A stretch of DNA of 64,000 nt from Sciurus carolinensis (Eukaryota; Chordata; Mammalia; Rodentia; Sciuridae): NCBI RefSeq assembly GCF_902686445.1, contig NC_062224.1:51459156-51523155 (forward strand), given 5' to 3'. Positions 11,162 to 21,305 of the stretch are shown here, one piece after another. Below the pieces are notes generated by a model. It did no database searches and had not been told where the DNA came from. It was given only the letters and a program-made list of their open reading frames with translations. The translations under genes were made by a program, and so were the position numbers. Within the stretch, counting starts at the first letter, position 1. Every line of letters starts with the position of its first letter.

Positions 11162-11914
11162 ATGTGTGTTCCTACCTTCCTACCAGTCCCAGTTTCTGTT
11201 ACAGATGATGAATTGCCAGTATTGCTTTCCAGAAATAAGAGGGACTTTGGAATCACCGTAGCAGTCATTACCACCATAGTTGCATCAGCAGCAGCAGTCG
11301 CCACAGCAGCTGTAGCCTTGACGACATCAGTACAGTCAGCAACTAAGCTTAATGAAGTGGTCCAGCAGACAGCTACTGCTCTGTCTACTCAACAAACAGT
11401 GGATCAACACCTAAAAGCAGGACTACTTTTGGTGAACCAGCGTGTGGACTTACTTCAAGAACAAATGGACCTTATACAAGAACTGTTAAGCGTGGGGTGT
11501 ATTTATCATCTGCCGGGACTGTGCATTACACCTGTAGCTTATCATAATCTTAGTTATGCAGCAAATTTGTCTAAAATCATATCTACTCAGCTACGTGCCA
11601 ATTGGTCTTATAAATTTGATAATCTTACTGCCATTCTTAGATCACAAATTGTTAGCCTTAATTCTACTAGAGTTAATGTAGCCCCTATATCTGAAATGCA
11701 AAATTGGTTATCTTCTTCCTTCAGTTTTGTAAAGCAATGGGCAGGAATGGGAGCATTGTGTGTGCTAATGATTATTGCAATTATCTTCCTCACACGCTTT
11801 ATCATGCGTATACACCAAGTTCATGCCAGAGATCGCATCATTTTCCATCAAGCCATGATGGCCTTAGAGGCTGGCAGCTCTCCTCAAGTCTGGCTGAGCA
11901 TGCTGGATCGGTAG
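11162..11914 (+). CDS. env: ERV envelope transmembrane subunit, open 250-codon frame
   Basis: An open frame covering the end of the surface subunit and the whole transmembrane subunit of a betaretrovirus-like envelope. Visible parts: furin-type cleavage site RNKR at residues 24-27, an Ala/Val-rich fusion peptide at about 28-50, a heptad-like helix at about 55-108, a cysteine pair C113/C121, five N-glycosylation sites (N129, N135, N147, N154, N167), a membrane anchor at about 196-215 and a tail of about 35 residues. In a virus this subunit mediates membrane fusion. The ATG at 11162 lies inside former env with no signal peptide, so the protein could not enter the secretory pathway normally. The class (betaretroviral) is inferred from layout and neighbours. 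Confidence 0.8.
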   Translation: MCVPTFLPVPVSVTDDELPVLLSRNKRDFGITVAVITTIVASAAAVATAAVALTTSVQSATKLNEVVQQTATALSTQQTVDQHLKAGLLLVNQRVDLLQEQMDLIQELLSVGCIYHLPGLCITPVAYHNLSYAANLSKIISTQLRANWSYKFDNLTAILRSQIVSLNSTRVNVAPISEMQNWLSSSFSFVKQWAGMGALCVLMIIAIIFLTRFIMRIHQVHARDRIIFHQAMMALEAGSSPQVWLSMLDR

Positions 11915-12040
11915 TCAACGACGGGTAAGGAAGGAGGTAACCGCGTACCGACCTAAGACAGGAGCTGTAGCATGCTCTGCAGTTATCCGATGACGGGTAA
12001 GGACGATGGTTGACCACTCCGCCTAAGACAGGCACGATCC
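11915..12040 (+). promoter_or_regulatory. CTE-like RNA export element (type D retrovirus layout)
   Basis: Directly after the env stop are two copies of GACGGGTAAGG (11920-11930, 11992-12002) alternating with two copies of CCTAAGACAGG (11952-11962, 12022-12032). The Mason-Pfizer monkey virus constitutive transport element has the same order and near-identical loop sequences, placed likewise between env and the 3' LTR. There the first and last motifs face each other, as do the two inner ones, in a long hairpin, forming two rotated internal loops bound by the host export receptor NXF1. The sequence between the inner motifs (CTGTAG...CTGCAG) could form the apical stem. Export of unspliced RNA is inference from this match. 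Confidence 0.75.
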
Positions 12041-12064
12041 CAAGCCAGCATTCTTTTAATAAAT

Positions 12065-12077
12065 AAAAAAGGGGGAG
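12065..12077 (+). promoter_or_regulatory. Polypurine tract
   Basis: AAAAAAGGGGGAG one base before the 3' LTR, the expected plus-strand priming site. Confidence 0.9.
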
Positions 12078-12078
12078 C

Positions 12079-12459
12079 TGTCGGGGTACTGCAGACCCCC
12101 AGCCCTTCGGCGTGGCCAAGATGGCGCCTGGCAAGGTGCCAAGGAAGTGCTGAGAACAAAACCAGGTACCTCCAGCAGACTAATACTCTCTGCCAACAAG
12201 TGGCGTATTTTGAGGAAGTTAATGTGATTGGCCATGGGTCCTCGTGGACACTGCATGATTGCTATATCCACACTATTGTGCTCCATTACTGTCCATGCTT
12301 TCCCCTCGTGATCTATAAGCTGATTGGTTGTTGTATGTAATGTAAGGCGCTTGCAAGAGCGGCCCGCCGCTGCTGGCCAGCCAGAAGAAGCAGACTGCGG
12401 AAAATAAAGAACTTGCCCTGATCCGGTTTCGTGTTTCTCTGCGGGCAGGGGACGCGACA
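12079..12459 (+). mobile_element. 3' LTR of the mosaic provirus
   Basis: 381 bp, matching the 5' LTR except at two positions seen by eye. It carries an intact AATAAA (12403-12408). It ends GACGCGACA and is followed directly by GTTAGG of an L1-3'-UTR-like sequence. Confidence 0.92.
12403..12408 (+). terminator. LTR polyadenylation signal AATAAA
   Basis: Canonical hexamer in the 3' LTR. The matching bases in the 5' LTR are AATGAA. Confidence 0.75.
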
Positions 12460-12638
12460 GTTAGGTTTAGAGTTAGGCTAAGGAGAGCGGTAAGAATGAA
12501 GGAAAGAAGGACTGTGTAGAGGGAAAAGAGGGGTGGGAGGGGTGGGAGGTGTGGGGGGGAGGGGAAAAATAAAATAAACATCATTACCCTATGTAAACGT
12601 AAAAAAATAAAAAAATAAATAAATAAAAAAAAAAAAAC
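12460..12638 (+). mobile_element. L1 3'-end-like fragment with poly(A)
   Basis: Begins with GTTAGGTTTAGAGTTAGG, then a purine-rich stretch (GAGGGAAAAGAGGGGTGGGA), then a short AT-rich end and an A-rich tail. A second copy of the same motif series lies at 14113-14245 with target duplications. Assignment to L1 3' UTR is by recognition. Confidence 0.6.
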
Positions 12639-12639
12639 A

Positions 12640-14860
12640 TTTGACCTTAGGGAAAAATCTTGAATAGTTTTAACTGTTGTGTTACTTATATGTACACATA
12701 AAGCTTTTAAAATTTACCTTTAATTTATACTTTTTTTAAATCATTTAATTAGACCCTCTTGTTATTTACTTAGGTGTATTATAGCTTTATCACATACATT
12801 TTTTTACCTAGAAACATGTTTTTACTTAATACATTTTTATGTCTAGAATCTTTTAATTTAATCTGTTGATCCCCTCTTTTTTTAAAAAAAAATTATACTC
12901 TAAAACAACTCTTGCAAATTTCTAAATTTAGATAAATTACTCCATCTAACAAGATGAAATACTTTGTTATTTATAGAAATTTATTTAAAATGTAGTTGAA
13001 ACTTTTGGACCCTTTATATAGAATTATACCTGTTGAGACTTTTAGTAACCTTGTTTTTAGTGATGACATAAAGTAATTTTCAACCTTTTTAATTTATTAA
13101 TTTATAAAAAACACCAATAATGTTTTAAGTATGTTACCCTATGGAATTTAAGGAGCTAAGAGTACTTGATGTTATATTTAACAGTTAGCATTTTAACTCT
13201 GTAAATCAATCAGATGTCTCTAACAAACATATCCATGATCAATCCCATGTAAGTCAAATCTAATTTAGTTTTTTTTTTTCTTTAAACGAGATACCAGATA
13301 CCAGAGAAATGTATTGGGCAGCATCATTCATTTCTTCCCCATTGAAGAAAACTCTAGAAACGGTGGCTATTAGACATTTTATAAAATTAACATTTTTATC
13401 ATTTTTTGACCACCTAGAAACAAAACTGTGTTAGTAACTTCAAAGCCATACTTTTGTACACCCAATTTAAAAACCTTTTAAATCATGTGAACCAAAAGCA
13501 TTTGGATCCATTTTTTAAATTTTAATTTATAAGCTCATATGTCAAGTTTGGTACTAAACATATGTAGATGTGACAATACACTGGTGTACATATACAAAAA
13601 ATATACAGATGGACAAAGGCCTTGTGGCTTATTTTTAAAATCCATTAGATTGTTAACCCTGTACACAGGCCTCTGAATGAAACAGAGCATTAGAAAGACT
13701 TTATAGTTGGATAGAATAGGTCTGATCAAAAAATTAACCTAGGTGCACCAGATCAATATGAGGAACTTAAAAAATAGAATTTTAAAGGTCTTTAAAGGCC
13801 ACCATCCTGATGTGGTTCAGCTCATCAGAGATGAAAAGAATTCAAAGAACATAGACAAAGGTTGTGCCCCATTCCTCCCTGAAGGAGTTTCCCAGAAAGA
13901 CAGCAAGGGAGCTGCTTCCATTGGTCTCCTTTGGAGAGCCCCCTCAGGTTGGAGTCTTGTTCTAAACTCCTTTTTCTGGTCTCTTGTATAGCAGCCAAGA
14001 AAATGTTAGCCTGGCATTTTGGTGGACCAACTTCAATAGTTGGGAATTCCTGTTGGCAGCAGTTTACATTTCAATGTAAGTGTTAGTGAACCTGGTTTAA
14101 AAACCTTTTTAATGGGGTGTGGGAGGGGTTAGTTTTAGGGTTAGAGTTAGGGTTAGGGAGGGGGGCAAGAATGGGGGAAGGAAGGGCTGTATAGAGGGAA
14201 AAGAGGGGTGGGAGGAGTGGGGGAAGGGAAAAGAAAAAGAAAAAAAAAAACCTTTTTAACCATTTAAAAAAAAATTGAATATAAGACATTTGATCAGGAT
14301 GTCCAGGCAGCCCCAAAGACAATATGGTGGTGCCCTAAAGGGGTCATCTGACAGTGAAAGTTGGCCATTCTCTTGCATGGCATTTAGAGAGAGAATAGAT
14401 GTCATACCAGGTCCTGTTGTCAGTGGCCCTTCTCTGGAATTCCTGGAAATTGGTCAATATGCATTGAAGGGCCTACATGACAAACATGAGGGAGACCAAA
14501 ACATGTCCACACTCAAGGTCAGCAAAAAAACAGAAAAAGATGAACAAACACAGAACAGGTAAGATGCCAAAGACAATGACAAGTGGCCACTCCTGATTTC
14601 TGACCTGAGGGCCTGGGCAATATCTTGCCACCGTCCCACACTCAGGAAGCAATGCTGTGTTCAGCCTTCCTTGGAGTCTCCAGATACAGATCTGCCAGAA
14701 ACAGACTTACTGGTCCCCCAGGGGCACAGAAACAGGTGTCTCTCAGAGAATTTAGTCCAGTCCTGGGGCGGGGCTCCACAGACCATGCAGCCTGGTGCTG
14801 AGGAACATCTCTCAGAGACCTTCCCCTAGCAGCAACACTGTGGCCTCTCCCCTCTGCAAG
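12640..14860 (-). mobile_element. Interior of a non-coding ERV, reverse orientation
   Basis: Reverse-complement relative of the AT-rich block at 7750-8600 (best from 13765 down to about 12940). It lies downstream (minus strand) of an LTR-like sequence at 14860-15486. No coding frame was recognised. It is interrupted at 14113-14245 by a short L1 3'-end insertion. Class is uncertain. Confidence 0.55.
14113..14245 (+). mobile_element. 5'-truncated L1 3'-end insertion with 14-bp duplication
   Basis: GTTAGGGTTAGGG-containing, purine-rich fragment with an A-rich tail. It is bracketed by AAAAACCTTTTTAA at 14099-14112 and 14246-14259, a target-site duplication typical of L1-machinery insertions. Confidence 0.75.
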
Positions 14861-15486
14861 AATTTTCAGGTCAGTGGTGAGCAGTGGTTACCCACCAGGC
14901 AGCGAGGTTCTCACTGTGTCCTTCAAGTGTTGTGGGGCTGAACTTACAGACTCATCACCACTGAGAAGTCCAAATTTGAGAGACTTTATTAGCCAGTTAG
15001 CTGATTGTCACACACAATGTCCCAAAAATGGCAACTGGGAGAACAGCCCTGACCATAGGGTTGCAGGGGTTTTTATACCAAAAATCAGTACATCAATTAT
15101 AAGTGTCTGTTGGCACTATGATTCAAAATTACAAGCTAACATCATGAAATCATCAGCAAAGGGGGAAGTGAGTCAAAATGACCCTTACCTAGGTACAAAC
15201 TAAAGAGTGGTTACTAACATCCACACAATCACTGTTGACATCACTGTTAACATGGAGCATTGTTTACAAAAACTAGGAATCAACAAAGAACAGTTTTTTA
15301 TCATATAAGAATTATCATTTTTTATTGCTAAGAAACTGTTGATGGGTACAGAGGGGGGCGTTCCCATGGGAGAAGCATTTCCTAAAGAACATGGATATCT
15401 CAGAGCAAAATGGAGTCTGTTCAGTCATTGTCCATATAGCCTGGCCTATAACTTTTCCATGGAGTCAAATCTGTCACCCTGTTACA
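14860..15486 (-). mobile_element. ERV LTR, minus orientation
   Basis: In minus reading the sequence starts TGTAACAGGGTGACAG (15486), has a TATA-like GGTATAAAAACCCC (about 15080-15067) and an AATAAAGTCTCTC polyadenylation region (about 14991-14979), then a U5-like stretch. This is the layout of a class I LTR. The 3' boundary near 14860 is approximate and I could not identify a primer-binding site after it. Confidence 0.65.
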
Positions 15487-15939
15487 GGAGGACAAGGGCA
15501 CTACGGTGCTAACTTGGAAGTGGATTAGGTCCTTAACAGATGCTGAGCCTGCTGGCACCTCCAGCAGCCTCCAGGTGAGTGAGAAACAAATTTCTCTTCC
15601 TTATATATTTCCCAGTTTGTGGCATTTTGTTACAGTAGCACAAATTAACTGAGAAAATATATTTTATGGGAAGTACTGTGGTAGGCTCCTTGTGGTGACT
15701 GGGGAAGAAAACAAGTAAGACATGCTCCACATACACACTTGCAGAGGCGCCTGGGGCAGGTAAGACTGACTGACTCATGTTAGATTAGTGCTGCCAGCTC
15801 TTCTCCCATGGGAATGAACATGAAGACACACAGAAAACTCTTCAGGAAAAAATTCTTGTACTCTTCCTACAAACTACAAAAGTCACTTTTGGTTGTGTAA
15901 ATACAAGAATCATATTCATCAACCTTAAGAATCTGAAAT

Positions 15940-16150
15940 CATGTCACAGTGGCACATGCCTGTAAGCCCAGAGCCTTAGGAGGCTGAGGCAGGAGGATCA
16001 CAAGTTTAAGGCCAGCCTCAGCAACTTAGACCCTAAGCAATTTAGTTAGAATCTGTCTCAAAATTAAAAAAAAAAAAAAGATTAAAAAGGGTTGGAGATG
16101 TGACTCAGTGGTTAAGTATCCATGGGTTCAATTCCTGATCCAAAAAAAGA
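15940..16150 (+). repeat. Dimeric B1/ID SINE
   Basis: Left part is 7SL/B1-like (GGCACATGCCTGTAAGCCCA, GGAGGCTGAGGCAGGAGGAT), then an A-rich linker, then an ID/tRNA-like part (TGTGACTCAGTGGTTAAGTA, GGGTTCAATTCC) and a short A-tail. This dimer type is typical of squirrels and related rodents. Confidence 0.9.
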
Positions 16151-18084
16151 GAATCTAAAATCCTTTCTATGATTGGATAGAGACCAAGAAAATAAAATAA
16201 AGATAAATTATACAGGCCTAGGCCTAGGAAGACTTCAGAGGGGAGCAAGATCAAGTCCACAGCCCCTTCCATTAGGTGTTCAGAACTATGAGACATGCTA
16301 ATGAGGCTGATGTCTTCAGATGCTCATAGTTCTCTGGTGGGCATGAACCTTAAAGAGCCCAAGGAACACTTGGAAAACATAGCCTGCAGTAGGACCCTCA
16401 TTCCACACATCTCCAGGACCCCCCTCATGAAGGCAAGCTCCCAAGTAAAACCCCAAATCATACGTGCCCCAGTGCCTTGTGTAGGAATCATGACTGGTGT
16501 GACAGGTCTTCAAAAGCAGCACGGTCACAGCAGTGGAAGCCACAGAAGTTGAAAGGCAAGGCAACTGATGGGCAGGTCACTTGACCTGGCACCAGTAAGC
16601 ACTAAGCAGGCAGCCATGTGGCAGTGGAATTCAGAACTGGTGCCGGGCTTCCTGCCAACGTGGAAGTGTGAGCAAGAGCATCTTTTGGAGGCAAAAGGGG
16701 TGTCATTATATGTGTGCCCCAACAGTGAAGTGCACCAGACTGTTATACATGCACATGCTCAGAACACCAGCCAAAAAAAACATGTGAGGATGCAGCCCAA
16801 CTGCAGAAGTCTGAAACTAGTGTAGAGAAACATTCCAGAGGCGGTCTTCATGAACTCCACAGAAACAACCTTAACTGACAGAATAAACAGAAATAGTTAA
16901 AGAATGGTTGTTTTTCAATAATTCTGTATTCTGCACTGAAAACACTGTAGGTAGAATTACATTAGCTCTGGCAATGAGGTGCTATGAGTCCCTCCATCTA
17001 CATTTTAGAAGCCAAATTTATCAGTAGTATAAAATGCAGGCACTTTAGTTCAGACTGTAAAATTAAATTTTAAAAGATAATGTCCAGATTCTAGACAGGA
17101 AGCAAGTCACCCCCAAGGCAGTATGCCCAAGTATGACATGAACCAGCTCTGCCCAGAAGGGGCGCTGAATTCTATGTGTGCTGCAGGACAAAACAGAAGG
17201 CCTGTGAGCGATGCCATGTGCCCCGACCAGCTTAGACGATCATGACCGGCTAACAACCTGCAGGACCAGGGCCTTTCCAAACGTGCCACACAGAAAACCC
17301 TCTCCTTCACTCCAGAGCCTCTCTCTTGATTTGCTGTGCTGTCTTACTGGCTTTGTATTTTCCATTGTGCACAAGAAATCAGCTGTAACTCTTCTACAGT
17401 CTCAACATAGGCCTGCATGGACAGGGGTCCACACACTGCTTATCTGACCCTCTCCTCAGGTCTCACTGGCTTCAAAGTGTATCAGCCAGGAATCTGGAGG
17501 AGAAAGGAGGGCCAGCTTGTTCCGACAGGGACAAGGGATGTGCTGACCCCACCTACAACACATCTCTCAATCCTGGTAATCCAGAGGTACTACTGTTTCT
17601 CCACTTTCCAGGTATGAAAGGCTGACCAAGGTGGGTAGGAGGTGAGTGGACAGAGCCCGCACTCAATAGATTGGCCTGACCTAGTCCTGACAGGATGCCC
17701 TTCCAGGAACAGAGGATGCATTCCCACATCTCTAAATAAGCTAACTTTCTGTTAATGTTCACCACATAAGGGGTGCAGAATGTCTGTCACATACCAATTT
17801 AGGTTTACTACATTCCCATTCGACACATGAAATGGTATTTTCTAATGGAAAGAACCTTGAAGTAAGGGAGAAAGACTAAAAACTCCTTTTTCCTGGACTG
17901 TGTACTTTATTTATAAAATGAAGGAGTTGAACTAAATGATGTGTATTTTCTAGCTCTGAATTTCTATAAACTCATGTTTTTGTTTCTAACCACCATCTAA
18001 CAATTTCTGCTCATTTTTAATACTACATCTAGATTTATGATAGTATATATTCTCTGCATGAGATGGATGCTCCTCCTCACCCTC
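16151..18084. other. Intergenic, no gene recognised
   Basis: Mixed-composition sequence with scattered short frames. Nothing matches a protein or repeat family I know. Confidence 0.4.
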
Positions 18085-18136
18085 AGCACTTAGGGTTGAA
18101 CCCAGGGGTATTCTATCACTGAGCCACAACCCCAGT
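18085..18136 (-). repeat. ID-like SINE fragment
   Basis: GGGTTGAACCCAGGGGTATT...CTGAGCCACAACCCCAG is the reverse complement of the tRNA-like SINE end. It lies just past the 3' end of the MAP10 remnant. Confidence 0.75.
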
Positions 18137-18249
18137 TAAGCATAAAGGAATGACATTTACTTTTCTTATAAAAACTATTCACATAATTTATGCACTAAAA
18201 TAATGTAATTAAAAATTTTAACAGTACACAAAATTTTTAAAGCACATTT

Positions 18250-20694
18250 TTACACCGTATATCCCGGAAGACTGTTTATTACTAACTCACAGATATCTTT
18301 GTATTGCTTTGTAATTCTTAGTGAACCAATGTCATCCTCTTCTTCAAAATGATCTGATATACTGCCATCCAGAACGTTTAGTTCCAGTTCTGACAAATTA
18401 GAGGGTAGGTAAGAATTCACTTGAGATGTTCATGGCGATGGGCTTTTTTTTCTGACCATTTGCAACCAGTTTCTGCTTTAACTTTCATAGAGAAGTCTTG
18501 ATCTCTTTTTTTACCCTTAAGAGTTATGCCTACTATTTTGGTCTATCTGGCTTTCTTTTTCCTCAGTCCCGTGGGATGAAGATAAATTACTGGTGGAGTT
18601 ACTAGATGCCTTCTCCACGATTTTATCCCCAGTCTTTGAAAGATGCCTTCTCTTTTGTGAGAGTACTGGTGATCCAGTCGAAAAGGGTGGGCTAAGAACT
18701 CTTTTCACTGCAACTTTTCCTTGAGGGTTGTCTTGCTCCACTAGACCTACTGTTACATGAAATTTCTGCCCCTGGACTGCTATCATGAGTTTACAGTGCT
18801 CTTGCTGGTCTCCTCAGTGGTGTAGAAGTCTTCCGAAGAGCAAGGGCTGGTGAAATCATCTGAATACTTCAGTTCTGAGATGCTTTCATGGCAACTATTT
18901 TCACTCATTTCAGCAGGAACATCATAATCTGTGGTTCTGACCTGCCAATCATCTATTTCTTTATTTACAATTCTGTCAGCAACAGCATCCTGTTGGAAAA
19001 CACATGGACTTTGGACTCTGGTTTCCAGTTTTCCTTACAAAATATTTGTAGGAGTCAATCTTCTTGGAATAATGGGATTTGCAGGACTCATAATTCTTCC
19101 CAATGAACCACTGCTGGTTCTGTTTTCACCACAATCTTTTTTCTTTTGTCTTTTTTCTTTAGTTGTGCTGGGCTCATCAAAGATTTCACTAATTTGCCTT
19201 GAGGTATCACTATTTTCAGAAGAAGATGCACCTGAAACTAAATACTTATCTCTAGGCAGCTGATGTGGCTTCTTTGTTCTGCAAAGCTGAATACTTTAGA
19301 GGATGGGATTCTGAATTTTGTACTTATACCAAACGTCTGTGCTTGCATTTTTCTGTACTATTCTCTCTTCATGTACTACTAATATGTCAGGATTTGTCTG
19401 CTTTAAAAGGAGTCTGAGTGTATTTGTTAGGCCATAAAGTAGACGCCCCCTAGTCACCCTTTTTTGACAGTTGCCACTGTTCTCAAAATATTTACCTTTC
19501 TTAAGGTTTTCAACTTGGTTCTTTCTACACTGAAGGCTCACTAACTTTTCATGGTTCCCCACTGAAAACTTATCCTTCTTAGATTCAGACTGACATATGG
19601 ATTTGGCACAAGATTCTGGTACCTTCTTATCCTCGGTTCTATACATCCAGGCTAAGTGGGGATGCACATGAGTTGGACTCGCCATGCGTTGGCTGTATAA
19701 CAAGGACAGCTCAATTAACAAAGCATTCAGCAAAGGAAGCTGCCTTATTGTATTGACTGTATTTTGCTCAGTTTGAGGGCGACATGTAGATTCGTTAAGG
19801 GCTCCTACATCCTGACTCCCTGGTGAACTCAAAAGCACCGCAGGAGTCTCCTGTGTTGCAGAATCTGTACCTTTTGGAGGGCTCAGATGTGTTCCCGCAA
19901 GGCATCACCCAGCTTCTCAGGTCCGTTCCTTTAGGGCTCAATGGTGATTTTGACGCTTGCAGGAAGCGTCCTTTCTTGGGTAAAGTGAGTGTAATACAGA
20001 GGAGGAGGGCAAAAGGTGTTGGTTTCCAGGTCCAGCCCGGCGTCTTCCTCGCTGCAGGTGCTGATGGTGCTGACACTGCAGCCTCCGCAGGGCCAGGTTT
20101 GCTGTTCTCCGCGGAGCCCGCACGGGCAGAGCTGGGGGCTCCTTCCCGCACCACGGCGGGGTCCAGGGCGGCCGGGGCCGCGTCCTGGGGGCCGAGGTCC
20201 GGGTTCCGGTCCGCGGGGTCCCGGGGGCCGCGGTCCGGGGCGCCGAGGGGGCAGGGCGAGCCGGCGGGGTCACGGGCGCGTCCGTCTAGCTCCGACAGGC
20301 GGCAGAACAGCGCCAGGTCACCAATGCGCCGGCCCGTCGGGTCCAGTAGGGCGAAGGTGCCCCGGGTGCGGGGCCGCGGGCAGCTGGTAGCCGGACGTCG
20401 CAGGCGCCCAGCAGGCGCGGCGCGGGCGGCTTGGACGCGGCCGAGCAGCTGCAGCAGCGCGGCGCGCAGCCGCAGGCGGCTCAGGGCGGCTGGACGCAGG
20501 CAGAACACGCAGGCGTTGCCGAGCCCGAAGCCCAGGGCGCCGCCGGGCAGCACGGTGGGCCTGGTGGGCGCATGAACCAGAAGTGGTGGGAAGTCCAGCA
20601 GCCGGAAGGCAACGGCGGGGCCGGGCGGCGGCGCGGCTGCCAGGCGCACCTAGTCCACCAGAAGCTCCAGCGAGAAGAACAGCTCAACCGCCAT
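18250..20694 (-). pseudogene. MAP10: MAP10 (microtubule-associated protein 10), decayed single-exon gene
   Basis: Recognisable from start to end. The N-terminus (ATG 20694) reads MAVELFFSLELLVD and then hits TAG at 20652-20650, codon 15. The frame continues after it as an Ala/Pro/Arg-rich stretch (FRLLDFPPLLV). Similarity then moves to a second frame (LDLETNTFCPPPLYYT) with TAA at 19933-19931 and TGA at 19885-19883, then to a third frame (19838-19296: NTIRQLPLLNALLIELSLLY, HPHLAW), and shifts again near 19310 and 19270. The C-terminus is clear (LSPPFSTGSPV; GSLRITK; PGYTV, stop at 18252-18250). In mammals MAP10 is one coding exon of about 900 codons; its product binds and stabilises microtubules and acts in cytokinesis. 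At least three stops and about four frameshifts rule out a full-length product. Identification rests on memory of the family. Confidence 0.85.
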
Positions 20695-21250
20695 CCCGGT
20701 TGCCAGGCAGCGCAGCCGCCAGAAGTGGCAGGTGCACGCTCTCGCGAGACCCGAGGAGGTGACCGGAAGTCTCTCGAGACTGGGTCTGCCAGCTGCCAGG
20801 TCCTGGAGCGTGGGTTCCTGGTCGCTGGGTGGACGCCGAGGCCCGGGGAAGAGCAGGGTTTTAACGACAGGTCCCATGTAACCCGGGGTCGGGCCAGACG
20901 CTGAAGTGAGCAGGGCCCTCCGTGACCCCGCAGGACCGACGGCGCGGCCACGTGCGGACAGCCGCCTTAGGGGAGCCCCTTCCTGCCCAGATCTCACCGC
21001 CCGCGCTGCCCACGCCGCCTGCGCCGCTGCAGCTGGCATCCCGGTCGATGTGGGACAGCCACTCGGGTCAGACCTCATGCCCACCCTGAAGTCCGACCAG
21101 TGACGTGCGAGGTGTGTTCAGCCAGAACCCGAACTCCAGGATCCTGTGAGGTCTCTTCGGCCAGCATCCCTCACCCTCCAGGAGTGCAAACCCACCGCCG
21201 TGAGGCAGTCAGGACTGGAAGGGCTTGCTGCCAGGAACTGAGGAAAGAAG
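20695..21250 (-). promoter_or_regulatory. CpG-rich promoter region of the MAP10 remnant
   Basis: GC- and CpG-rich DNA spans the 5' end of the gene remnant and several hundred bases upstream. TCTCGCGAGA (20740-20749), a palindromic element common in CpG-island promoters, lies about 46 bp upstream of the ATG. An ETS motif CCGGAAGT lies at 20763-20770. A retrocopy would normally not carry these, so the locus looks native. Whether it is still transcribed, or drives something on the plus strand, cannot be seen. Confidence 0.6.
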
Positions 21251-21305
21251 AGCCTGTGTGGAGCTACTTAGGAGGAAATGGAGTTCAATCTCCTTATTTG
21301 GAATA

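Larger units (their letters stand above)
6116..12459 (+). mobile_element. Non-autonomous mosaic class II provirus (IAP/type D-like ends)
   Basis: A 6.3-kb plus-strand element bounded by two 381-bp LTRs that differ by eye at only two positions. Sense order: LTR, tRNA-Phe primer site, leader with a 33-bp minisatellite, broken matrix fragment, AT-rich non-coding block, envelope remnant with open transmembrane frame, CTE-like element, polypurine tract, LTR. No nucleocapsid, protease, reverse transcriptase or integrase sequence is recognisable. The near-identical LTRs imply recent integration, so most of the internal decay and replacement probably predates it and the element would have moved using proteins made elsewhere. 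This resembles the ETn and deleted-IAP lifestyle known in mouse. The 6-bp flanks (ATCAGG left, GTTAGG right) do not match as a duplication. Confidence 0.88.

Noticed and set aside
12460..14160. TTAGGG-like stretches as interstitial telomere repeats
   Set aside because: Only a few imperfect units occur and both lie at the same place in a repeated L1-3'-end-like sequence.
20431..21084. Several long frames on both strands in the CpG-rich region
   Set aside because: High GC lowers stop frequency; the only frames with family similarity are the MAP10 ones.
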